A stretch of 15,362 nt of DNA from CAIKHN01 sp964394565 (GTDB lineage: Bacteria; Patescibacteriota; Patescibacteriia; UBA9934). The notes beneath the pieces are model-generated. The model worked only from the letters and a program-made list of their open reading frames with translations. It searched no databases and had not been told where the DNA came from. This document shows, piece by piece, positions 1 to 7,000 of this stretch. The stretch's first letter is position 1; each line of letters opens with the position of its first letter. A program made the position numbers and the translations under genes. The stretch covers positions 1 through 15,362 of the forward strand of contig CAYMYA010000017.1 of NCBI GenBank assembly GCA_964394565.1, read 5' to 3'.

Positions 1-423
1 TGCCCATGAAGAGCCAGCGTAGTCCGTTGCGACATCCTCAGATTCAATCCAATGGATTGAGCCATCGGTCGATACTGCGTACACCTTATCGTCGGACTGG
101 ACTTTCACCCAGTACGAACCAGGGCGGTACACAACATTGCCCGCAAGACTCAAGTCCGCAAGCGCACTGTCAGAAATTGTGGTAACGGAATCGAAATCCT
201 CGTACCACGTCATGTAAGTCTTTTCGTTCGGGAACGTATAGCGCATCCCGTCGTAACCATAGTAATAGACCGTCGAGAGCGATGTGCCCTTGATCAAGTC
301 TCCAGCTGATGCCGCTGCTGCAACCGCTGGTTGCAACAAGCCCGCACCGACGGTGAAGAGCATCGTTGCCGCTGCAACTGCAGCAGACACCGCTCGCTTC
401 CCGGTTTGAAGAACATTTTGCAT
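1..423 (-). CDS. Small exported protein with patescibacterial surface module (3' end off the window)
   Basis: The first 141 codons are visible and the gene continues past the left edge. Residues 1-39 form an export signal: basic start (GKR at 8-10), hydrophobic Ala/Val/Leu core, and an AVAAAASA stretch fitting signal peptidase I. From residue about 41 comes a module (STVYYYGYDGMRYTFP, KTYMTWYEDF, WVKVQSDDKVYAV, HWIESEDVAT) that matches, motif for motif, the C-terminal residues 1302-1420 of the giant protein encoded at 4031-8362. I know similar segments from many Patescibacteria exported proteins; no biochemical role is established that I can name. The ATG is preceded by AAAGGAA about 11 nt upstream, one of the few Shine-Dalgarno-like sites in the window, and by a C5/G5 hairpin. 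It lies downstream of the ECF sigma/anti-sigma pair on the same strand. Envelope location is inferred. Confidence 0.85.
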   Translation of the reverse strand, partial: MQNVLQTGKRAVSAAVAAATMLFTVGAGLLQPAVAAAASAGDLIKGTSLSTVYYYGYDGMRYTFPNEKTYMTWYEDFDSVTTISDSALADLSLAGNVVYRPGSYWVKVQSDDKVYAVSTDGSIHWIESEDVATDYAGSSWA

Positions 424-443
424 AACTTCTGAGTTCCTTTTTT

Positions 444-457
444 CCCCCAAACGGGGG
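444..457 (-). promoter_or_regulatory. G/C hairpin in the 5' leader, beside the ribosome binding site
   Basis: CCCCC-AAAC-GGGGG forms a 5-bp all-GC stem with a 4-nt loop. On the minus strand it is followed directly by six A's and GGAAC, the Shine-Dalgarno region of the gene starting at 423. It is followed by A's, not T's, in the direction of transcription, so it is not a normal intrinsic terminator for that strand. A role in protecting the mRNA 5' end or tuning ribosome access is inference. Confidence 0.45.
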
Positions 458-504
458 TAAAGAGTAGAAGGCAGAACGCGGCCATGCGGCCTCGACCTTT
501 GTAG

Positions 505-628
505 TAGAACTTCCCAGTTTTGCCTATTTTCGACTCACTCGTCGGAAATTCGCTCGACGTACCGTGAAGTACGCCTCACGAACTTTCCTCCTCGTTCATC
601 GAAACTAGACGAAAACTGGAAAGTTCTA
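505..628. repeat. 124-bp imperfect inverted repeat (long hairpin)
   Basis: The arms are 505-562 and 569-628. The outer 17 nt (TAGAACTTCCCAGTTTT on the left) match the reverse complement of 612-628 at 16 of 17 positions. The next 12 match at 10, then comes a poorly matched block of about 10, then GGAAA, TTCG, and a perfect CGTAC/GTACG closing a 6-nt loop at 563-568. By hand alignment about 44 of 58 left-arm positions match. A competing small hairpin (CGTGA...TCACG, 563-580) is possible in the centre. It fills most of the gap between the anti-sigma gene and the exported protein gene, and on the minus strand would lie in the leader of the latter. It could be a structured RNA leader, a MITE-like relic or a protein-binding site; no open reading frame explains it. 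Confidence 0.75.
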
Positions 629-645
629 CATTCAACGTCTGCGCT

Positions 646-708
646 TTATTGGGTTGGGATTGTCTTCACAATCCCTTCGCGGACGATCTCGAGGAGGAGG
701 TCGACCAT
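646..708 (-). CDS. Possible 20-residue small ORF (doubtful)
   Basis: An ATG at 708-706 opens a 20-codon frame ending in TAA at 648-646 (peptide begins MVDLLLEIVREG and ends IPTQ). It lies 20 nt after the stop of the anti-sigma gene on the same strand. The peptide has an amphipathic look, with Leu/Ile/Val alternating with Asp/Glu/Arg/Lys, but no Shine-Dalgarno precedes it, and at this length an open frame can be chance. A perfect 8-bp hairpin (656-675) sits inside it. I do not recognise the peptide. Confidence 0.2.
   Translation of the reverse strand: MVDLLLEIVREGIVKTIPTQ
656..675. terminator. 8-bp perfect hairpin after the sigma/anti-sigma operon, without T-tract
   Basis: GGGATTGT-CTTC-ACAATCCC is a perfect stem with a tetraloop, 54 nt past the stop codon of the anti-sigma gene. 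On the minus strand it is followed by AACCCAATAAAG, with no T-run, so it is at best a weak or factor-assisted terminator, or an mRNA 3'-end stabiliser. Confidence 0.3.
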
Positions 709-728
709 GAAGGAACCGTGAAACGCAA

Positions 729-1850
729 TTACTCACGTGTTTCGGTTCCTGGCGTTGAAATGATTTCCTGCACTGCTGGCTCTACCAGAGCCGCAGTTTC
801 ACTCTGCATAAGCGCACTGATAATTGCGGTTTCAATATCTGCAATCGTTGCTTCAATGCCGAGCAATAGTGTATCAGCTCGCTTCAAGGCATCGAATGCG
901 GAACGATATTCACCAGAACGGAATGTATCCATGGCTGGAAGAACGTCCGCAATGGCGATGTCCATACTCCGAGCAAGACGCTGGAGATCTGACTCGGAAG
1001 CAATATGCAGGTTATCAAGTACCGCAGCATTCGTTTTCAGCGAAGTGCGAATGACGGAAATGCGGTGATCATCGAACGTCTTCCGCGTGGTAATTTCACC
1101 AAACTGTCGCATGAACATTTCCTGTAAGTCATGTTCCGATTCCGCAGTATCCTTTTGATCATTCGCCTCAACCGCAACAGTGATGACGTCATCCTGTGCA
1201 CCCTGCGTCGTCGAAATAGCAGAAGACGTTGCGCGCGAACCATCAGTGGACGCCAGAGGAACGGAAGGGTTCGTGATGGATGCATTTAACGTGGCGAGGT
1301 TTTGATCGACTTCATTTGCTGTTGCGACCGTCGATGCACCCCCTAAGGCTTGCAGTTCCCGAAGATTTTGATTCGCAGATGCAACTTCCTGCGTATATGC
1401 GTTCATCGTCTCCGTCACAATTGATGTATCACGCGTTGACGTATTTGATTGCAGTTGTTCCACTTCTCGCAAACGCCGTTGTGCAAACTCCGTATGCAAA
1501 ATGGCGCGACGATCGAGCGATGCAAGCTGAATCTGCGCACGCTCATTGATACGCTTCACGTTATACAATACATCTCCTGGAAGGCTTTGTTGTGCTGCAC
1601 TCACCGTCGTCATTAACCCACTACCAGCAAGCACAAACCCGGCAGCACCGATAGCAACAGGACGAGAAATAAACGACTGGGAAAGCCAGAGCAAATACGC
1701 CGTACGGAGAGAAGGCGAGTGATCCGCTTCAAGCGTGCCGCCAATCGCGGTGAGCATCGCGCGCTTTCCAGCACGTTTTTTCTCCACAGAAAACCCACCA
1801 GCAGCTTCGCGGGTTTTTGCAGAACGGAGTTGTGCAGCAATGGTATTCAT
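729..1850 (-). CDS. Membrane-anchored anti-sigma factor-like protein with DUF5667-type domain
   Basis: 373 residues. Its ATG overlaps the stop of the upstream ECF sigma gene (ATGA, 1847-1850), the usual arrangement for a sigma factor and its antagonist. Residues 1-60 are cytosolic with a basic stretch (KKRAGKRAML, 24-33). One hydrophobic segment covers about 63-85 and is followed by SLPGDVLYNVKRINERAQI (89-107), the signature of DUF5667, a domain I associate with extracytoplasmic parts of membrane proteins next to sigma factors. The remainder is hydrophilic, Ala/Glu/Gln/Arg-rich and probably mostly helical or coiled coil. No classical zinc-containing anti-sigma motif (HxxxCxxC) is visible, so sigma binding would be through an unrecognised N-terminal segment. 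Role as anti-sigma factor is inferred from position, topology and the DUF5667 motif. Confidence 0.75.
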   Translation of the reverse strand: MNTIAAQLRSAKTREAAGGFSVEKKRAGKRAMLTAIGGTLEADHSPSLRTAYLLWLSQSFISRPVAIGAAGFVLAGSGLMTTVSAAQQSLPGDVLYNVKRINERAQIQLASLDRRAILHTEFAQRRLREVEQLQSNTSTRDTSIVTETMNAYTQEVASANQNLRELQALGGASTVATANEVDQNLATLNASITNPSVPLASTDGSRATSSAISTTQGAQDDVITVAVEANDQKDTAESEHDLQEMFMRQFGEITTRKTFDDHRISVIRTSLKTNAAVLDNLHIASESDLQRLARSMDIAIADVLPAMDTFRSGEYRSAFDALKRADTLLLGIEATIADIETAIISALMQSETAALVEPAVQEIISTPGTETRE

Positions 1851-2374
1851 AACACTTTTTCTTGCAATGCCTTTTTTGCACGATGCAGAAGCACACGGAT
1901 ACTATTTGGGGTCTTCTCTAAAGCAGACGCGATTTCCCCCACTTCCATTTCACTTAAGTACCGCATCACGAGAACTTCGCGATATTCATCCTTTAACGTT
2001 CGGAGCGTTGCGAGGAGCTCGTCACCCTCGAGTTTCGTGGCAACGTCTTCCTGTACCGAAATCCCGTTATCAACGTTCTCCGCAAATTCGATGCCATCCG
2101 TTGGCTTATATTTGCGATAAAAGTCTGCAACGAGGTTGCGGGCGATGCGGAAAAAAAACGCATTCAGGTTATGAACTGCACCACTGGACATATACTCCCA
2201 GCCGCGCAGAAATACCTCACTCGTTAACTCATCCGCATCCTCTGGCCGAGGAAGTTTGAAGACGAGAAAACGACGAATACGATCTGCGAACAAATCGTAG
2301 ATTTCTCCGAACGCATCACGGTCGCTATATCGACGAACACGAAATGCGAGAAATTTTTCACGAAGTGCTGACAT
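1847..2374 (-). CDS. ECF-type RNA polymerase sigma factor
   Basis: 175 residues, the usual length for an extracytoplasmic-function sigma factor. Region 2 covers about 18-90: RDAFGEIYDLFADRIRRFL, then the core-binding and -10-recognition part with ADELTSEVFLRGWE (47-60) and NAFFFRIARNLVADFYRK (71-88). Region 4 covers about 118-172: LRTLKDEYREVLVMRYLSEMEVGEIA followed by the helix-turn-helix with TPNSIRVLLHRAKKAL (155-170). A linker rich in acidic residues joins them. No C-terminal extension. It is cotranscribed with the anti-sigma protein (4-nt overlap) and would direct RNA polymerase to a small set of promoters, plausibly including its own and nearby envelope genes; the targets are not shown by the sequence. 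The start at 2374 has no clear Shine-Dalgarno. Confidence 0.93.
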   Translation of the reverse strand: MSALREKFLAFRVRRYSDRDAFGEIYDLFADRIRRFLVFKLPRPEDADELTSEVFLRGWEYMSSGAVHNLNAFFFRIARNLVADFYRKYKPTDGIEFAENVDNGISVQEDVATKLEGDELLATLRTLKDEYREVLVMRYLSEMEVGEIASALEKTPNSIRVLLHRAKKALQEKVL

Positions 2375-2450
2375 GTAATAAGACGAGGAATCGCAAGAAT
2401 AATTACAGTGCCAAAATTACGGGTAACCTTAGCACTATTTTGTAAAGCTG

Positions 2451-2480
2451 TATATAATTACGAACGAACATCGCCCTCAA
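2451..2480 (-). promoter_or_regulatory. Candidate promoter of the sigma/anti-sigma operon
   Basis: On the minus strand TTGAGG (2480-2475) is followed after 18 nt by TATATA (2456-2451), giving a housekeeping-like promoter with a leader of roughly 70 nt before the ATG at 2374. The -35 matches the TTGACA consensus only in its first four bases. No other convincing pair was seen between 2375 and 2571. Confidence 0.35.
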
Positions 2481-2571
2481 CGTTGGCTTCACGATAGCTG
2501 AAGGAACATCGAGAGTCGAAAATTTCGCTAAGATTCGCATAAGACGTAAGTTTTCTGGAATCATTACACCT

Positions 2572-2817
2572 ATGGAAAATACCGACATTCGGCTCTCCGT
2601 CTCAGAAGCAGCAAAGTTCTTTGGGGTAAGTACGCGAACCATCCGACGAGCCATTACTGAGAAATCCGTGGAGTATATTGTGGTACAGAACCGATACAAA
2701 ATCGATCTCGCTTCCCTTCTTGACTGGGCAAGCAAAACCACCACGGTCCGTCACAAACTTGAAAAGGACGGCTTCGGCCAGTTTGTTGAGAAGTGGAAAA
2801 TCCCTGCGGACCGATAA
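2572..2817 (+). CDS. Small helix-turn-helix DNA-binding protein (excisionase/MerR-like fold)
   Basis: 81 residues. The N-terminal half reads LSVSEAAKFFGVSTRTIRRAITEKSVEYIVVQNRYKIDLASLLDWA, the pattern of the HTH_17/excisionase-like winged helix: helix one SVSEAAKFFG, recognition helix TRTIRRAITEK, a short wing, then a closing helix. The final 25 residues are charged and unassigned. It precedes the DUF1704 peptidase gene by 3 nt, so the two are almost certainly translated from one mRNA. Proteins of this type act as small repressors or as recombination directionality factors; no integrase is present, so a regulator of its own operon is the more likely reading. No strong ribosome binding site precedes the ATG. 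Confidence 0.8.
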   Translation: MENTDIRLSVSEAAKFFGVSTRTIRRAITEKSVEYIVVQNRYKIDLASLLDWASKTTTVRHKLEKDGFGQFVEKWKIPADR

Positions 2818-2820
2818 TGT

Positions 2821-4011
2821 ATGGAGCACATAGACGCCCCACTCTTTCAGACGTTAAGCACCCTCCCAGCATTTCCATTTGCCCGCATGGTTCGACCCGA
2901 CGTTATAGGTACACGCGCCGCACAACAGGCATTCTTCAGGCAACGCGCTGTCCCGTCCTTCACCTTCAGCCGAGCGAACCGTTTCGATGCCGTACAGTAT
3001 CTGCGCGAGCTCGACGCGGTAGCAGATCGCATTGAGTCTCTTCCCGCACGCGATATCGTTCGCGCGCTCTACCGAGAAAAAATCGAAGAGCTCCGCATAC
3101 GCTGCCAGCTCATTCAAGCAATTCAACGCAGTGATGACGATGCTGTGTCCTCTTTAGCAGATCACCTCTTTGGCACACCAACACTCACCGCAGCCATGCT
3201 GAAGGACGAGTGTAACGATATCCAATCACGCGCACACAAACTGCGCACACATAAAAACCGTATTGATACGAAACTTCTCACAAAAATGGTTCAGAAAACC
3301 CTCGCGCATTACAACATCCAACACTACACTATCCGCGAAACCAATCGATCAAGCGTTTCCATTATGCATGGAAACCAGGATCGAGGGCTCGTCATCAATA
3401 TTCCCCGTACGCTACACATCTCGTGCGCACGAGCGGCGCGGCTTCTGACCCATGAAATTGAAGTACATGTACTCCGCGCGCATAACGGCAGAACGTCACC
3501 AATGTTGTTGCTGGGCCGCGGCCTCGCAAACTACATCACTGCAGATGAAGGCCTCGCGATGGCGCTGCAGCAAAGCCTACGTACCGAAGAATCCACACCA
3601 CCAGGCTTTTGGGACGCATGGGCCGCTGCACTCACAATCGAATACGGTTTTTCTGATGCTTTTGATGCCCTTGTAGAATCACGAACCAAGCTCAATATCG
3701 CTCTCGAACGTACAGATGCGATTCCCGAAGCGCAAGTATCTGCGTGGCGCCTCATGCTTCGCGCAATGCGAGGCATACACCAACCAGGTCGTATCGGGCT
3801 TGGCTACCGACGTGATCATATATATCGCACTGGGCTGATGACGATTCAGAATATTTTCGATACACACGGAAAGGCAGCAATCCTTCCGATTCTCTTCGCC
3901 GGACATGCTGGAACCCAACATATTCACGTACTCCAAATGCTCGGAATCACTGGAAAAACGCCGGACATGATTGGTACACGTGTGGTTCGTGACGTCCTAC
4001 GAACCGCATAA
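2821..4011 (+). CDS. DUF1704/MATCAP-like zinc metallopeptidase (QEGLA-motif family)
   Basis: 396 residues, no signal peptide or membrane segment, so probably cytoplasmic. The catalytic signature is HEIEVH at 211-216, an HExxxH motif, followed 27 residues later by DEGLA (242-246), whose Glu243 would be the third zinc ligand. This pairing defines the DUF1704 family, annotated in bacteria as 'flavohemoglobin expression-modulating QEGLA motif protein' and including the eukaryotic tubulin-tail carboxypeptidase MATCAP. VLRAHNGR after the second His and GRGLANY before the EGLA motif also fit. Residues 1-150 contain helical, charged segments typical of the family N-terminus. Bacterial substrates are unknown; C-terminal trimming of some protein is a guess from MATCAP. 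It is coupled to the HTH gene just upstream and converges on the giant surface protein gene with 19 nt between stops and no visible terminator. Confidence 0.85.
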   Translation: MEHIDAPLFQTLSTLPAFPFARMVRPDVIGTRAAQQAFFRQRAVPSFTFSRANRFDAVQYLRELDAVADRIESLPARDIVRALYREKIEELRIRCQLIQAIQRSDDDAVSSLADHLFGTPTLTAAMLKDECNDIQSRAHKLRTHKNRIDTKLLTKMVQKTLAHYNIQHYTIRETNRSSVSIMHGNQDRGLVINIPRTLHISCARAARLLTHEIEVHVLRAHNGRTSPMLLLGRGLANYITADEGLAMALQQSLRTEESTPPGFWDAWAAALTIEYGFSDAFDALVESRTKLNIALERTDAIPEAQVSAWRLMLRAMRGIHQPGRIGLGYRRDHIYRTGLMTIQNIFDTHGKAAILPILFAGHAGTQHIHVLQMLGITGKTPDMIGTRVVRDVLRTA

Positions 4012-4030
4012 TCCACCCATGGACCACGCG

Positions 4031-7000
4031 CTACCTATTCACTTCTTCCCGGGTTTTCATTGCCTCAACATTCACTTCAACATCCTCAGCATTTGTCACG
4101 TCATCCCCAAACGTAAAGTGACTCCACGCCGTCACCGGTACGTCAATGACGTAATCAGCCCAACGGTCGCCAAAAAGATTCCTTGCGACATCTTCACTCG
4201 TAATCCACCGTAATGCACCACTGTCGCTCATGATATACACCTTTGGCACCGACTGAACCTTAATGAGAATAACACCGGGTTTTGGCAACATTGGTGCGCC
4301 GAGCGTGAAGTCCTTCAGCACACTGTCCTCAGTAAAGAGCACACTTGAGAAGTCGCTGGCGTAGGTAAAGAATGTCTGAGCATCAAGGAACGGATGCCGA
4401 ACGCGATTGCTATCCACGTAATACACGGTATTCCAGGAAAGGCTCCGCATGTACGCTCCGGTCGGTACATCGCTTGAAGAACCGAGAACATCGTCGGAAG
4501 GTATTCCTAATGCCCCGTCTGAATCATTTTCATCAGCACCTAAAGCAAGGGCTACAGTAAACTCTTCAGAAACATCCGTTGCGAGCACGTCAACGAGATC
4601 CGTTGCATCAACGCGTACCGCCACCGTGTCGTCGGTCAAGCCACTTGGTGTCCAGAGATATTGCCCAGCATATGCACTAATATTCTTCACAATCTCGTTA
4701 TAATGTACACCATCCGTGGATGAATACAGGGTCACGAACGAGAACGAACCTGTACCACCGGTAGTCCATCGGATCGTCACGGGTTCGCCAATACCGTAAT
4801 CATCCAAACTCGTTGGGCTCGTGACCATCACGGTGTATGTCACGGTTGCGTGGGTATCTTCCGTGAGCGTATCTGGGTCATCCGTCAGCGCAGAAATATA
4901 GAGCGTCGTGGTGGTCAGTTCATTTCCGAAATCATCTATAGCAAAAATAGTGACATGTTTGTTCCGGAGGTTGCCAATCACGGTTGTTGTTGCGGTACTT
5001 GCGGTGCCGAGCGCCCCCACGTCACTGTCGTCCCATTCGATTGCTCCACCCGTACGGTTCGTTGCGTCTGTGGAAATCGAGGCATACCAAATTTCATAAT
5101 GTCCAAAATTTGTATCAGAAGCCGGAGTCCATGTGAGAACAGTTTGTGTCGTCGAAGACGCGCCGTGTGCGAGTGATGCAAGACTTGTTGGGTCGACGAG
5201 ATCGAGAATAAAATTGCTTGACGATGCGGCGGTTCCTTCAACAAGACTATCGTACGGGGTGACACGAATTCGGGCGTTGGAGATATCCGTCGACGCGGAA
5301 ACGTCGGTCGCTGCCTCCCAGATAATGGTGACGGTATTTGCACCAGACGAGCTCGTGATATACGCCCCCGCCTGACCGATTTGGTACGTGGCCGCGTTGT
5401 TCACCGATGGATCTCCGTACGTTGCGGATGTTTCGCTCCCTGTGGTTGAAATGGTCGGATCGTTCCACGACGACCCTCCATTCAATGAATATTCAATCTT
5501 TGCCTGGAGCGTATTGTCGTCATCTGGGTCGTCCATGATGAACGTAATGGTGACGTCACTTGTTCCGTCAGTTCCCTGAACTGCGGTAACCGTGCTCGCG
5601 GTAGGCTCTTGATTGGTAGAAATAACGATATTTTTATTGCTCCCCAAAGATCCCGCAGCACCTGGCGATGCCAGCGTGAGCGTTGCAGTATTTCCTGCGC
5701 TATCGGAAATCGTTCCACCATTCAGGGTCAATGCGCCCGTCCCTGTATAGTCTAAGTCTGCCTTATTGTCTCCCGTAACCACGGTATATGTGAAGGAAAG
5801 TGTATCGGTACTTGTTGAGGAATATGTCGCCTGGCGATCAGTATCATCCATATCGAGCTCAATACGCGGCGTTCCCGTAACCACCATACTCACATCACTA
5901 AATTGCACCGTCACCGTAATAACTTCATCCACGTCATACGTTCCATTTGCGTTACTTGACGAAACATTGACCACGGTTGGTGCAACGGTGTCGTATGTTG
6001 TCGTATCTGAAACTGACGATGATTCTGAGCTTAAATCTTTAACCTTTGCAGAAATAGTCTTCAGTTCATTCGTCGCCGAACACCCCGTTGCATCAGCTGT
6101 CATATCAAAAGCAGGCCCATCGCCATCATTCACGACATCGTCGTCAGGATACACGAGCCAACTACTCCAATTCGAACCACCATTACAAGAAAACGCGATA
6201 TGTGTTGGGGTCGATCCAACGGATGTTGCCGTAATCACTGGCGTGGGATCACTTGTGTACCCAGAGGTATCGGTAATCACAATCGACGCGAGCGAAACGG
6301 TTTGTGTAAAATTCACCGTTCCTACCGAACCATCTGCTGCTGAACCTGGTCCAACGCCTCCCGCAGCAACCGTGGCAGCAGTAAACGTCGCCGCCAAAGT
6401 CCCCGTGTATGAATCTGCCCCATACACGATGGACAGTCTTCCACCACCACCGCCACCCGCATCATTTGTGTAGTCGGGCGACGTTCCTCCGACGACCGAA
6501 ATACTCCCTGTCGTTCCTGATACGTCGCCGCCGATTGAAAGATAAATGGATCCTCCTGCACCAGAACCAGCGCCATACGTATTGCCATCATTGTACGCTC
6601 CACCAACAGCGCCGTCTGCAGAAATTGTGCCGTTTAATACCAAATCCCCTGTGGTAACGATGCGAATATATCCGCCGCCATTCGCGCCGTCTTGAGTATA
6701 AATCGCTCCACCACCAGCGCCGAATTTTTCTGGCGCCGTACTGCTGTCATACGTCGTACCGCCAGTGGCGCCATTTGCGCTCGCACCTCCGGCACCCCCG
6801 TGTCCACCACCGGCAGCAGATGTTCCATGACCCTGTCCACCACCCCCAACACCAGACCCACGATCGACACACACGTTTGATGAGTTTGGTTCATGACCGC
6901 CTTCATTATTTGTCACACCACCCAAACATCCCTTCCCATCGGCCACCAACGAAGACGTTGCGTTTAGTGTCAGCGAAGAAAGCGCCGTCCATGAAATATT

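Noticed and set aside
294..485. A 63-codon minus-strand frame with a hydrophobic start (MAAFCLLLF)
   Set aside because: It overlaps the start of the exported protein in another frame, crosses the C5/G5 hairpin and has no ribosome binding site; the 423 start has one and yields a coherent signal peptide and module.
500..630. An integron attC site, suggested by the long imperfect inverted repeat
   Set aside because: The outer ends lack the GTTRRRY/RYYYAAC core sites, and no integron integrase or cassette is present.
649..1068. A plus-strand frame of 139 codons opposite the anti-sigma gene
   Set aside because: It is antisense to a gene supported by operon overlap and a DUF5667-like motif and shows no family features.
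5766..6473. A 235-codon plus-strand frame opposite the giant protein gene
   Set aside because: It mirrors the Gly/Ser/Thr/Val-rich codons of the real gene, has no recognisable domain and no start signals; the minus-strand gene has a signal peptide and clear domains.
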